NCBI GenBank assembly: GCA_035252155.1
Contig: DATFDL010000065.1
Span: forward strand, 1 to 15,345
From: JAICLL01 sp035252155
Lineage (GTDB): Bacteria > Planctomycetota > Planctomycetia > Pirellulales > JAICIG01
DNA: 15,345 bases
Reading direction: 5' to 3'
Below the pieces are notes generated by a model. That model saw nothing but the letters and a program-made list of their open reading frames with translations. It did no database searches and was not told the origin of the DNA. Below are positions 1-7,379 of this stretch, piece after piece; position 1 is the stretch's first letter, and each line of letters starts with the position of its first letter. The translations under genes were made by a program, and so were the position numbers.

Positions 1-135
1 AAGGCTGGGTTGTATAATTTGTCGATCTGTTACCCAGACCTTGCGGCAACGCTCAAAGAGTTCGATGTTTTTCACCCTACAGAAGACGATCTGCAACGCC
101 TGAAAGCTATCGAAAAAATACCTGATGACGCGTGA
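1..135 (+). CDS. C-terminal end of an unrecognised protein (partial)
   Basis: Reading frame 1 is open from the first base to a TGA at 133-135 and gives the last 44 residues of a protein that starts outside the window. The tail is acidic and charged and ends IEKIPDDA; no family is recognised. It is visibly more AT-rich than the rest of the window (62 of 135 bases are G or C, 46%), so this gene may have a different origin from its neighbours. It converges on the dehydrogenase gene, with about 110 bases and a hairpin between them. With only 44 residues, the frame call rests on the open frame and a protein-like composition. Confidence 0.5.
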   Translation, partial: KAGLYNLSICYPDLAATLKEFDVFHPTEDDLQRLKAIEKIPDDA

Positions 136-195
136 CTACCCCAACCGCCGCCGCGCTGCGTATAAAGGGCGGCGCGACGTCCACTCGCAATTCGC

Positions 196-217
196 GGAAC
201 GGCACGGAGTCCGTTCC
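196..217. terminator. Hairpin between convergent genes (terminator-like)
   Basis: A perfect 7-bp stem, GGAACGG (196-202) with CCGTTCC (211-217), closes an 8-base loop. It lies between the + gene ending at 135 and the - gene ending at 246, where a bidirectional terminator would be useful. There is no U-tract on either side. Its arms match those of the hairpin at 1415-1434, so it may instead be a copy of an interspersed repeat. Confidence 0.4.
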
Positions 218-245
218 CGACAGAGATCACTCGGCGACGCGGCCA

Positions 246-1241
246 TTAGTTCACCACATTGCGCAGCGGCAGCCCGAGCAGCGCCCGGCGGCAGGCTTCG
301 GCGCCTTTGACGCGCATGTCGGTCAACCCTTCTTCGCTGTAAAACGCCGAGTGCGGGTTGACGATCACGCGATGATGCGCAGGATGACTCGGATTGCGCC
401 AGGCCGATACCAACGGGTCGCCGGGCGGCGGCGGCTCGTGCTCCAATACGTCGATGCCGGCGCCGGCCAATCGGCCCGAGACAATCGCCATCGGAATGGC
501 GCTAGTGTCGACCACCGCGCCGCGCGAGGTGTTCACCAGGTAGGAACCCATCGGCATCCGCTCGATCGTCTCGGCCCGCATGATGTGCCGCGTCTCGGCG
601 GTGAGCGGGCAATGCAAGCTGACCACGTGAGCCTGCGCTAGTAGCTCTTCCAGCGATTCGACGCGTCGCACCCCGAGCGATTTATCGCGGCCGTCGGGCG
701 CGTAGGGATCATAATACGCCACGTCCATGCCGAGCGCCTTGGCCCGCAAGGCGGCGGCAGAACCGATGCGGCCCAGCCCGATGATGCCAAACACCCGGCC
801 CCGCAAGCGGCCCACCGGCGCCGCGTGCTTGTAGCTCCAATCGGCCTCGCCAGCGCGTAGTTTGGAGTTGAGCATTGCAATGCCCCGCGTCAGTGCCAAA
901 GTCAGGCCGATGGCCGAATCGGCGACCTCTTCGGTGCCGTAGTCGGGCACGTTGGCCACCGGAATGCCCCGCGTGCGAGCGTAGGCCCAATCGACATTGT
1001 CGTAGCCCACGCCGCACCGCACGATCAACCGGCAGCGATCGAGCCGGGCGATCGACTTTTCGGTGAACCGCAGACAATGGTAGATCATCACCGCATCGGC
1101 GTCTTCGATGCGGCCGAGCAGCTCGTCTTCGTGATGGGCCCGCAGCACCTCGACGCGGGCCAGGTCGCCCAGAACGCGCTCTTCGGTTTCGGGCGGATGC
1201 GTGAGAAAATCGGTAACGACGACTTTGAATAGTTTGGACAT
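246..1241 (-). CDS. D-2-hydroxyacid dehydrogenase (CtBP/PGDH-like)
   Basis: NAD-dependent D-isomer-specific 2-hydroxyacid dehydrogenase, 331 residues from the ATG at 1241. A longer reading from 1277 adds 12 residues that look non-conserved. The Rossmann motif GLGRIG is at residues 155-160, with an acidic residue about 20 further on (YYDPY). The family's catalytic trio is present: Arg240 in NTSRG, Glu269 in LEHEP and His297 in NPHSAF. The stretch GVGYDNVD followed by IPVANVPDYGTEEVAD recalls C-terminal-binding-protein-like enzymes as well as phosphoglycerate dehydrogenase. The length fits single-domain members without an ACT domain. Substrate cannot be read from sequence; glyoxylate/hydroxypyruvate or another small 2-oxoacid is plausible. 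It is the downstream neighbour of the secreted hydrolase on the same strand, but a 190-base gap with repeats argues against one tight operon. Confidence 0.9.
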   Translation of the reverse strand: MSKLFKVVVTDFLTHPPETEERVLGDLARVEVLRAHHEDELLGRIEDADAVMIYHCLRFTEKSIARLDRCRLIVRCGVGYDNVDWAYARTRGIPVANVPDYGTEEVADSAIGLTLALTRGIAMLNSKLRAGEADWSYKHAAPVGRLRGRVFGIIGLGRIGSAAALRAKALGMDVAYYDPYAPDGRDKSLGVRRVESLEELLAQAHVVSLHCPLTAETRHIMRAETIERMPMGSYLVNTSRGAVVDTSAIPMAIVSGRLAGAGIDVLEHEPPPPGDPLVSAWRNPSHPAHHRVIVNPHSAFYSEEGLTDMRVKGAEACRRALLGLPLRNVVN

Positions 1242-1298
1242 TCGGCCTAAAGTAGCCGCTCGTCCCGTGGCATTCAAGGCGGGCGTGCATGCGTCAAT

Positions 1299-1409
1299 GT
1301 GGGACAGCCGCCCTCGGCTGTCTCGCGGTCGCCTTTGGCGACCATCTCACAGCCGAGGGCGGCTGTGCCACACCGACCACTTCACAGCCGAGGGCGGCTG
1401 TGCCACACC
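1299..1409. repeat. Cluster of short palindromic repeats
   Basis: Two identical 28-base direct copies, 1347-1374 and 1382-1409, are 7 bases apart. Each contains the hairpin ACAGCCG-AGGG-CGGCTGT. A third copy lies in the opposite orientation near 1300-1323. Between the inverted and direct copies sits a different perfect hairpin, GGTCGCC-TTT-GGCGACC (1327-1343). The arrangement resembles the REP/BIME-type intergenic repeat clusters of other bacteria. It fills the gap between two - strand genes. Confidence 0.75.
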
Positions 1410-1414
1410 ATCTG

Positions 1415-1434
1415 GAACGGAATGAATTCCGTTC
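1415..1434 (-). terminator. Hairpin at the 3' end of the hydrolase gene
   Basis: A perfect 8-bp stem, GAACGGAA with TTCCGTTC, closes a TGAA loop and touches the TAG stop of the hydrolase gene (1434-1436). Position and strength suit transcription termination or 3' end protection. No U-run follows. The arms are shared with the hairpin at 196-217, so it may also be a member of a repeat family. Confidence 0.4.
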
Positions 1435-3452
1435 TACGGAGTAAAAAGCGGCCGGTTGCCTTCTGCGGCCGCGCGCAGCCTCGGCAGCTCCTCGGCCAAC
1501 AAGTAGCCTTGTTCCACCAGACGCGTGGCCGCCGTCGTGAATTGAGTTTGGTAATCGTCGAAATCGCGGTATCGTTCGAGCAGCGCGGGGCGCGGGTCGC
1601 CGGCTGCCTGCCGGTCGGCGGCCGATTTAAGAAACGGGATGTAGCCGCCCGACAGGGTCAGCAGTTCGTTTTCCGCGCCGATTGAGCGGTGCCGCAGGTT
1701 CCAACTTGTAAAAGTAGCCACAGGCGCAGCAACCGACGGCAGCAACAACGTGCCGAGCTCGTTGTCGTCTTTGCCGTAGCCTGGCACAAGCACCACATAG
1801 TTGCCGCGGCTGACGGGCGGCTGGAGCGTCGTGCGGCGGTGAGTCAAAAACTCGGGGCCGCGGTCCAAGTACTCCGGCTGCTGGATCACTTCGGGATAGC
1901 GCACGTCCGGCAAGGCGTGCCAGCCGCTCTTAGGCTCTCGCCAATCGACCAGCGTGCCATCGGCGATCCGCGGATAGACGCTGGCGGGCGGCTCGCGTCC
2001 CTCGCGCACCCAAGCATCGAGCGCCGTCAGCAAGGCCCGCAAGAAGGGCCGATAATCGCTCGGGCAGGCGGGCAGTTGGCCGTTGCCGCGCGGCCCCGCC
2101 ACGCCGCTGCCCGGCCCATGTTGGCATCCGCCGAACGTACAGATGCGCACTTCCGAAGGAATCTCAGCGTCGCGCTGCCCGAGCGGATCGGTGTGCACCA
2201 GCGAACCGCTGCGGTGCCAATACTCGGACGACGACTGCGTGTGCATTACCTTGGGCGCGGTGTGGCTGGCGCGGGCGCGCCGGAGGATGCCGTCGGTCCG
2301 CCCGCTGAAAGGATCTTTCGCCTCGCCATAGGTGAAAGGAAAGACGTCAGCCGGATAAAGGTGGTTGTCGTGCTGGCTGTTGTGGCGCGTGGGCGAAGCG
2401 AAACGATGATTGAAGAACCCCAGACCGGCGCCGGCCACGTGCGGCATGACGCCATCGAACACCTGCCGGCCTTGCTCGTCGGCGTTAAAACCGTCGTAGA
2501 GAAACATTCGCAGGCAGCGGCCGCTTTGAGAAGTGCCAAAGCCATGCGCGTATCGCGCCGCCGGCGCGCCGTCGGCCAGCCGCAAGGGGTTGCGTTCGCT
2601 GCGATCGTATTTGAGGCAAGCGACCAGATCGCGGATGCCCGCCAGCCCGGCGCCCTGCACCAGGGGCCCTTCGGCTTCGTAGATCAGCTCATAGATGTAG
2701 CCCGGCTGAAAACCGCCGGCGAGCACCATTTCGATCAGCGGCAGTTGGCCTCGCTGTCCCTTGGCCTCGACCCATTTCTGCTCCAGCCGCCACTGCGCGC
2801 GAGGAATCGGCACACGGGCGTCTTTCTGCCGCAGCCGCCAGGTGAGCGTGGCCTTGTCCAGGCCGTGCTCGCTCGGTGCGTAACTGCCTTGGTTGGCCCA
2901 CTGGGCAATGTTCCAACGCTCGGCGGCCTGATCGGGCGTCATCTCGGCCCGCACCAGCCCGCGGATCGGCCGGCCGCCCTCGCTGGCCACCGGCGCGGTC
3001 AACCGCAGCCGGTCGCCGCCGGGCAGCGTTTCGGCGATCCAGCCACTGAAAACAATGATCCAGCCCTCGCGCATCAGGAATTCGTCGGCCCCGCCATTGA
3101 ACTGCCCCAGCGCGGTGCGGTTGCCCCGGTTGTTCACTTCATACAGCAGCGAGCCGCGCGCCTTCGTCAAGTCGGTTGGGGCAAAGATCTCCAGGTCGGC
3201 CGAAAACTCGACGCGCCCCTCGGCGTTTCGCGGCGCCAGTTCCAAATCGACAATTTGCCGATTGGCTTGAGCGCTAGGATCAACGGCGAAACGCACCGTG
3301 CCGCGCAATCGCTCGTAGCCGCCGCGTTCGCCGAACGAGCGGCCGTCTGCATAGGGCTGCCGATCGGTGACCTCGATCGAGACAACCTCAGCCAGCAGAA
3401 CTCGGCATGACAGAATGAGTGGCAGCAGCGAAAAAGTGGTCAGGCGGTGCAT
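1434..3452 (-). CDS. Secreted alpha/beta-hydrolase-domain protein (PF20091-like)
   Basis: A 672-residue protein with an N-terminal export signal (basic MHR, hydrophobic core to about residue 21, likely cut near LLA-EVV). The body resembles the bacterial 'alpha/beta hydrolase domain' family PF20091, whose members are mostly uncharacterised. Supporting signs are the early RGGYERLRG segment (about 43-51), YEVNNRGN (104-111) and the nucleophile-elbow-like FGTSQSGR at 305-312, with Ser308 or Ser310 as candidate nucleophile. An LSC triplet at 14-16 is a poor lipobox, so export to the periplasm or outside is more likely than lipidation. Downstream HNSQHDNHLYP (357-367) is rich in possible catalytic histidines. 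The substrate is unknown; esterase or hydroxyalkanoate-type activity is possible. The start is ATG 3452 with only a weak upstream GAG. Confidence 0.85.
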   Translation of the reverse strand: MHRLTTFSLLPLILSCRVLLAEVVSIEVTDRQPYADGRSFGERGGYERLRGTVRFAVDPSAQANRQIVDLELAPRNAEGRVEFSADLEIFAPTDLTKARGSLLYEVNNRGNRTALGQFNGGADEFLMREGWIIVFSGWIAETLPGGDRLRLTAPVASEGGRPIRGLVRAEMTPDQAAERWNIAQWANQGSYAPSEHGLDKATLTWRLRQKDARVPIPRAQWRLEQKWVEAKGQRGQLPLIEMVLAGGFQPGYIYELIYEAEGPLVQGAGLAGIRDLVACLKYDRSERNPLRLADGAPAARYAHGFGTSQSGRCLRMFLYDGFNADEQGRQVFDGVMPHVAGAGLGFFNHRFASPTRHNSQHDNHLYPADVFPFTYGEAKDPFSGRTDGILRRARASHTAPKVMHTQSSSEYWHRSGSLVHTDPLGQRDAEIPSEVRICTFGGCQHGPGSGVAGPRGNGQLPACPSDYRPFLRALLTALDAWVREGREPPASVYPRIADGTLVDWREPKSGWHALPDVRYPEVIQQPEYLDRGPEFLTHRRTTLQPPVSRGNYVVLVPGYGKDDNELGTLLLPSVAAPVATFTSWNLRHRSIGAENELLTLSGGYIPFLKSAADRQAAGDPRPALLERYRDFDDYQTQFTTAATRLVEQGYLLAEELPRLRAAAEGNRPLFTP

Positions 3453-3470
3453 GGGAGTTTCTCAACTCGT

Positions 3471-3500
3471 AGTGTAAGCATCGTCGCTTGCGCGCGGCAA
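3471..3500 (-). promoter_or_regulatory. Possible sigma-70-like promoter for the hydrolase
   Basis: On the - strand, TTGCCG (3495-3500) and TACACT (3471-3476) each match the -35 and -10 consensus at 4 of 6 positions with 18 bases between them, upstream of the ATG at 3452. Two 4/6 matches can occur by chance, so this is only a candidate. Confidence 0.25.
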
Positions 3501-3553
3501 ATGGTGATAGAGTGGTTTGTCGCCGTCGTTGGAGCGAAACGTAGACTTAGCAC

Positions 3554-3568
3554 GCTGACCCACTGCTG
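3554..3568. repeat. Shared 15-base intergenic motif, copy 1
   Basis: GCTGACCCACTGCTG occurs here and again, inverted, at 10958-10972. Both copies are upstream of a gene start. Exact 15-base identity between two non-coding sites 7.4 kb apart suggests a dispersed repeat or a shared regulatory element. Confidence 0.5.
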
Positions 3569-3582
3569 GCCAGCTTAGCGAT

Positions 3583-3588
3583 TATAAT
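3583..3588 (+). promoter_or_regulatory. -10 element for the WYL regulator operon
   Basis: A perfect TATAAT lies 44 bases before the ATG at 3633. No good -35 box is visible at 16-18 bases spacing (that region is occupied by the shared motif at 3554-3568). Transcription would start near 3595-3597, which favours the ATG at 3633 over the in-frame TTG at 3597. A small GGCGCC-TTA-GGCGCC hairpin would lie in the leader. Confidence 0.45.
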
Positions 3589-3632
3589 GATGGAAATTGA
3601 GCTACAATAAGGGCGCCTTAGGCGCCAAGAAC

Positions 3633-4697
3633 ATGGCCCAACGAAAGCATCCCAATAATCTTCCTAGCGAGCGGGTCGAGCGGGGACGATCCGATGCCGC
3701 CCGGCGCGAGAACCAGGCCCAGCGGCTGGCCCGGGTCCTGCGGCTTTTGGAACTGCTCAATCATCTGCACGGCTACAGCCTGAGAGAATTGGCGGAAGAT
3801 CTGAAGTGCGGCGAGCGAACGGTCCGGCGCTATCTGATGGTTCTCAAGGAGGCGGGCTACGAATGGCGGTTCGACAAAAATCGGAAATGCTACGAGCTGA
3901 TCTCCGAGCTGAAGTTCCGCTTGCCCGTCACGCGGCTATCGGACGAAGAACTGCTCGGTCAGGTGGTGGCGGGCGTAATTTCCTCGGCCCCGGGGCTCGA
4001 ACCGGCCCGCGGAGCGCAGCGCACCACCAGCAAGTTGGCGGCGCAGCTCGGCGCGGAAGTGGCCGCCGGTCAGGCAGCCATACAGATTCTCTCCGAAGCA
4101 GAGCGCCTGGTCGGCGTCGTCAACCTTCCGTTGGCCGATCATAGCTGTTCGCAAAACGCGATGCGCGCCGCCCAACGCGCTCTGCTGGCCAGGCAGCAGG
4201 TGGCTGGCACGTACAGCAGTCCGCACAAGTCGCGGCCTGAAAAACTTCGCCTGCACCCCTATCGACTGTGCCTGGTTAAGCAGGCTTGGTATCTGATCGC
4301 GCGCCCCGTCGATGCTGACCGGCCGAAAACCTATCGCATCGCGCGGTTCAACACCCTGGAGATGCTCGATGCGCCGGCCGACGTGCCCCACGACTTCGAC
4401 GCGCGCGATTATTTTGGCAACGCCTGGGCCGTCTATCGCGGCGAGCGGACGTATGACGTCGAAATCGTTTTCAGCAAAGAGGCCGCGCCGCTGGTGCTCA
4501 AAACCGTCTGGCATCCGACGCAACGCGCGACCAGGCGCGACGGCAAAGTGACGCTGACGTTCCAGGTCGACGGCCTCGACGAGATTGTGCATTGGGTGCT
4601 CGGCTGGTCGGGCCGGGCAAAGGTGGTTCGCCCCAAAGAGCTGCGAGAAATGGTCGTCGAGCATCTGCGGAAAGCCTTGGCATTGAACACAAAGTAG
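3633..4697 (+). CDS. WYL-domain transcriptional regulator
   Basis: A 354-residue regulator. Residues about 30-85 form a winged helix-turn-helix (YSLRELAEDLKCGERTVRRY). A WYL domain follows, with the literal W219-Y220-L221 in QAWYLIARP and the downstream arginine segment YRIARF (234-239), positions that in the family line a ligand pocket thought to sense nucleic acid or nucleotides. The C-terminal stretch (about 273-350) fits the WCX extension, including HWVLGWSGRAKVVRP. WYL regulators include PafBC of the DNA damage response and repressors of phage-defence islands such as BrxR and CapW. The gene leads a run of + strand genes, with 15 bases to the next start, so it probably regulates its own operon. 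An in-frame TTG at 3597 would add 12 residues but falls at the predicted transcription start. Confidence 0.9.
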   Translation: MAQRKHPNNLPSERVERGRSDAARRENQAQRLARVLRLLELLNHLHGYSLRELAEDLKCGERTVRRYLMVLKEAGYEWRFDKNRKCYELISELKFRLPVTRLSDEELLGQVVAGVISSAPGLEPARGAQRTTSKLAAQLGAEVAAGQAAIQILSEAERLVGVVNLPLADHSCSQNAMRAAQRALLARQQVAGTYSSPHKSRPEKLRLHPYRLCLVKQAWYLIARPVDADRPKTYRIARFNTLEMLDAPADVPHDFDARDYFGNAWAVYRGERTYDVEIVFSKEAAPLVLKTVWHPTQRATRRDGKVTLTFQVDGLDEIVHWVLGWSGRAKVVRPKELREMVVEHLRKALALNTK

Positions 4698-4712
4698 CAG
4701 ACACCGCCCATC

Positions 4713-5384
4713 ATGCTCCCGCGACTCATCGCCATCGGCGACATCCACGGTTGCTCCGCGGCTTTGCGCGCTTTGCTCCACGCAATCGCTCCACAGCCGG
4801 AAGATACCATCGTCAGCTTGGGCGACTACGTCGACCGCGGTCTGGATTCCAGGGGCGTGCTCGACGAGCTGATCGCCTTAGCCGACCGCTGCCGCTTGAT
4901 ACCGATTCTGGGCAACCATGACGAGATGATGCTGCACGCGCGCGACGGCAAGGATGACCTGCGCTTCTGGCTCGAATGTGGCGGGCAAGCGGCGCTTGAC
5001 TCCTACGGCGATGGTATTGGTGTTGGGTTGAACGCCGTGCCCCGCGACCACTTCCGCTTCTTGGCGTCTTGCCGCGCGTACTTCGAGACCGAAACGCACT
5101 TCTTCACGCACGCGAACTACCGGCCCGAAGTGCCGCTCGACCGGCAAGACGAACAGGCGCTTCGCTGGCTTTCGTTGCGCGACCATCTTCCCGGCCCGCA
5201 CATTTGCGGCAAGACGGCCATAGTCGGACACACTCCACACCGCGAAGTGCTGAACCTTGGCCACTTGGTTTGTCTCGACACCGATTGCTGCCACGGTGGC
5301 TGGCTCAGCGCGATGGACGTTGCCACCGGCCGCATCTGGCAAGCCGACGAGGCGGGGCGCACACATGCCATTCAATCCCGCTGA
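4713..5384 (+). CDS. PPP-family metallophosphatase (serine/threonine or ApppA type)
   Basis: A 223-residue calcineurin-like phosphoesterase of the PPP family. All metal and phosphate motifs are in order: GDIHG (Asp10, His12), GDYVDRG (Asp38, Arg42), GNHD (Asn68, His69), a THAN motif with His133, and VGHT with His173. Size and motif spelling match the small bacterial PPP enzymes that dephosphorylate serine/threonine proteins (PrpA/PrpB, lambda phosphatase), and also symmetrical diadenosine tetraphosphatases, so the substrate is open. It is cytosolic, with no signal peptide. The start lies 15 bases after the WYL regulator stop. The next gene begins inside its last codons (20-base overlap), implying translational coupling. 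Confidence 0.92.
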   Translation: MLPRLIAIGDIHGCSAALRALLHAIAPQPEDTIVSLGDYVDRGLDSRGVLDELIALADRCRLIPILGNHDEMMLHARDGKDDLRFWLECGGQAALDSYGDGIGVGLNAVPRDHFRFLASCRAYFETETHFFTHANYRPEVPLDRQDEQALRWLSLRDHLPGPHICGKTAIVGHTPHREVLNLGHLVCLDTDCCHGGWLSAMDVATGRIWQADEAGRTHAIQSR

Positions 5385-5916
5385 AGTCAGTCTCGACCGC
5401 TTGTTTGCCGTACTCGCCTCGCGCGCCAAGCGCGAAGCGCAGCGCCAACGACTTCGCGATCTCACGCTCCGCGCGGCCGGACGCGCGCCGTTGACCGGCG
5501 GCTGGTACTGGGTGCCGCTGCCCGAGGGCGACGACACCGCATGGCAGGTGCAAGCCTTTTACGACTGCTGGCAATCACCCTCCGCGCATGTCTCCGTCTG
5601 GCGGCATGTGCGCGATTCAATGCAGCATCATTGGCGGCTGAAACTGCCATGGGTCGAATGCTACTCATTGCCACGCGGCCGAGTATCGCAGCGAGCTGAC
5701 AACGGCGCGTTTGTCATCTACCACGGCCGTGATGCGCCGCGCGGCTCGGGCGGACTGGCCGCCGTCCGCCGCGCCTTCAACCTGCCGCGGTCGACGCCTG
5801 CCGTCTTCGACGAGCACGAGCAGTGCATCGCCGGCCAGCCCGAAGTGCTCGAACGGGCCTTGGGCCTCAAGCTGGACATCCGGAGCATCGACGCGTCATC
5901 TCTCGACTGGAGCTGA
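5365..5916 (+). CDS. Conserved-looking hypothetical protein
   Basis: A 183-residue protein of unrecognised family, from ATG 5365 (MPFNPAEVSLD). The longer open frame back to 5257 runs through the phosphatase gene and is rejected. The N-terminal 40 residues are a charged helix rich in Arg, Lys, Ala and Glu. The centre is rich in aromatics (GGWYWVPLP, FYDCW, HHWRLKLPWVECYSLP), suggesting a compact beta-rich domain. The C-terminus is acidic and ends SLDWS. There are no membrane segments or metal motifs. It overlaps the phosphatase gene by 20 bases and lies 55 bases before the SPFH gene, so it is probably co-expressed with both and may be a partner or substrate of the phosphatase (inference). Confidence 0.7.
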   Translation: MPFNPAEVSLDRLFAVLASRAKREAQRQRLRDLTLRAAGRAPLTGGWYWVPLPEGDDTAWQVQAFYDCWQSPSAHVSVWRHVRDSMQHHWRLKLPWVECYSLPRGRVSQRADNGAFVIYHGRDAPRGSGGLAAVRRAFNLPRSTPAVFDEHEQCIAGQPEVLERALGLKLDIRSIDASSLDWS

Positions 5917-5971
5917 AAAACTTGGTGGCGGCGGACCCACCGCTGTCCGTGTTGTCGTCAATCATGGTGGT

Positions 5972-7000
5972 ATGAATCACGCAAATCTGTTCGCTCAGAG
6001 TAAGCCAAAACGTGGGGTCATGGACCGCCTCAAGTTCGACGGGCCAGCGGACGTCTTGGCATGGAAATATCCCTACGAAGACATCAAGCTCGGCTCGCAG
6101 CTCGTCGTCAACGAAAGCCAACAGGCGATTCTGGCACGCGACGGGCGGCACCTGGCGACCTTTGGGCCGGGCCGCCACACGCTGACTAGCGCCAACATTC
6201 CCATCCTTGGCAAGCTCGTCGATCTGCCGTTCGGCGGCGTCACGCCCTTCGCCGCCGAGGTCTGGTTTTTCAACATGGTGGCGGATCTGCAGGTGAAATT
6301 CGGCACGGCGACGCCGATCCAGGTTCGCGAGCCGCACTTCGAGGTGATGCTGCCGGTGCGCGCGCATGGCCAGTTGGGGTTGCGCGTCGGCGACTGCCGC
6401 ACGTTTCTTCGCGAGCTTGTCGGCACGATGGCCGGCTACACCAGCCAGCAGGTCTACGGGTCGTTCCGAGGAATGATCGTCAGCAAAGTGAAGCAGGTGA
6501 TCGCCGGCGCCATTGCCACCGACCGAATCCCACCTTGGGAAATCGCCACCTCGCTCGATCTGCTGTCGCGGCGGTGCCACGATGCCGTGCGGGCCGAGTT
6601 TGCCCGTTTCGGACTGTCGATCGTCAATCTCCACCTGACCGACGTCAGCGTTCCCGAAGACGATCCCGTGGTGCGGCGGTTGCGTTCGACGGTGTTGGAT
6701 CGCGCCGGCTTCGAGATGCTCGGCGACCGGCGTTATGCCGCCGCCCGCGGCTTCGACGTGCTGGAGCAGGCCGCGCAAAATTCCGGCCCCACGGGCGGCG
6801 CGCTGGGAGCGGGGCTCGGCGTGAGCCTGGCGGCGGCCTTGGGCGCCCAGGCGGCCTTCGGCGGGTTTCAAACGCCGCAAACCGCGCACGCCGCGGCTGT
6901 CGCTGCCCGGCTCGCCGAGCTCAAAACGCTTCTTGACCAGGGGCTGGTTACCCAAGCCGAGTACGACGCCAAAAGGGGGACCCTATTGAATGAACTTTAA
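5972..7000 (+). CDS. SPFH-domain protein with SHOCT-like tail (YdjI-like)
   Basis: A 342-residue protein resembling the YdjI/'virion core protein'-like SPFH family. Recognisable are KLGSQLVVNESQQAIL, then FGPGRHTLTSANIPIL, then an AEVWFFN strand, a typical order for this group. The last 30 residues (LAELKTLLDQGLVTQAEYDAKR) are a SHOCT-like short helical module used for oligomerisation. A Gly/Ala-rich stretch (about 272-300) links the two and could touch membrane. SPFH proteins form membrane-associated ring scaffolds; in Bacillus, YdjI acts in envelope stress with YdjG and PspA-like proteins. The start could also be the ATG at 6020 (MDRLKFDGPAD), where relatives usually begin. The frame back to 5711 is the shadow of the previous gene. 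The next gene starts 11 bases before its stop. Confidence 0.88.
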   Translation: MNHANLFAQSKPKRGVMDRLKFDGPADVLAWKYPYEDIKLGSQLVVNESQQAILARDGRHLATFGPGRHTLTSANIPILGKLVDLPFGGVTPFAAEVWFFNMVADLQVKFGTATPIQVREPHFEVMLPVRAHGQLGLRVGDCRTFLRELVGTMAGYTSQQVYGSFRGMIVSKVKQVIAGAIATDRIPPWEIATSLDLLSRRCHDAVRAEFARFGLSIVNLHLTDVSVPEDDPVVRRLRSTVLDRAGFEMLGDRRYAAARGFDVLEQAAQNSGPTGGALGAGLGVSLAAALGAQAAFGGFQTPQTAHAAAVAARLAELKTLLDQGLVTQAEYDAKRGTLLNEL

Positions 7001-7364
7001 ACGAAAGACTACGCGAAAAGCGAGCGACGTTTCGTTGCGTCGCCGCCTGCGCCGCTTTTCGCGCGGGATCGACTCATGGCTGGCGGCCAGCGGCATCAAC
7101 CCGTATCAAACGGCCGAGGAGTTTTCGCTGGACGACACGGGCGCGGTTTGCGACGCGATCGCGCGCTTTGGGGAACGGGCTCCGCTCAAAAACCGCCAGA
7201 TCAGCGACCTGCAGGTCGGCTGGTCGTTGGATCTCGACGCCAATGGACCCGAGATTGCGTTGTCGAGGCTGCTCAAGAATCCGAGGGCTTACCTTTCGGA
7301 CGAGTGCATTCGACCCCATCGAGCTCGTCTCGATGGTGAAGCAGACGGCGTGCTAGACGAGTAA
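6990..7364 (+). CDS. Small basic hypothetical protein
   Basis: A 124-residue protein from ATG 6990, overlapping the SPFH stop by 11 bases, which indicates translational coupling. The first 30 residues are very basic (MNFKRKTTRK, LRRRLRRF), suited to nucleic acid, lipid or acidic-partner binding. The middle (INPYQTAEEFSLDDTGAVCDAIARFG) looks like an ordinary globular segment. The last 18 or so codons are copy 1 of the duplicated hairpin repeat (7311-7349), so the C-terminus may have been replaced by repeat sequence and the ancestral protein may have ended elsewhere. No family is recognised. Confidence 0.6.
   Translation: MNFKRKTTRKASDVSLRRRLRRFSRGIDSWLAASGINPYQTAEEFSLDDTGAVCDAIARFGERAPLKNRQISDLQVGWSLDLDANGPEIALSRLLKNPRAYLSDECIRPHRARLDGEADGVLDE
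7311..7349. repeat. Hairpin repeat, copy 1
   Basis: The core stem is CCATCGAG-CTCGT-CTCGATGG (7316-7336), flanked by CGACC on the left and TGAAG on the right. A second copy begins 69 bases later. The 8-bp stem is perfect in both copies although the stem sequence differs. In frame 1 it would encode DPIELVSMVKQT. Confidence 0.75.
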
Positions 7365-7379
7365 GGAGCGACCGCCCTA

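Noticed and set aside
1347..1409. Two direct 28-base repeats considered as a CRISPR
   Set aside because: There are only two units with a 7-base spacer, an inverted third copy and no cas genes.
1689..3410. 573-codon open frame on the + strand opposite the hydrolase gene
   Set aside because: It is a GC-rich antisense shadow. The - strand frame has a signal peptide and family motifs, while this one is low-complexity Arg/Ala/Gln-rich sequence.
3597..3632. TTG start for the WYL regulator
   Set aside because: It coincides with the transcription start expected from TATAAT at 3583-3588 and the added residues are not family-like. ATG 3633 is preferred.
5711..5971. N-terminal extension of the SPFH protein
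   Set aside because: It overlaps the 183-residue gene in another frame and is Ser/Pro/Arg-rich shadow sequence. Family members start near 'MDRLK'.
3936..6955. Long - strand open frames (3936-4781, 4878-5537, 5867-6955)
   Set aside because: They lie opposite genes with clear WYL, PPP and SPFH motifs and have no recognisable domain or ribosome site.
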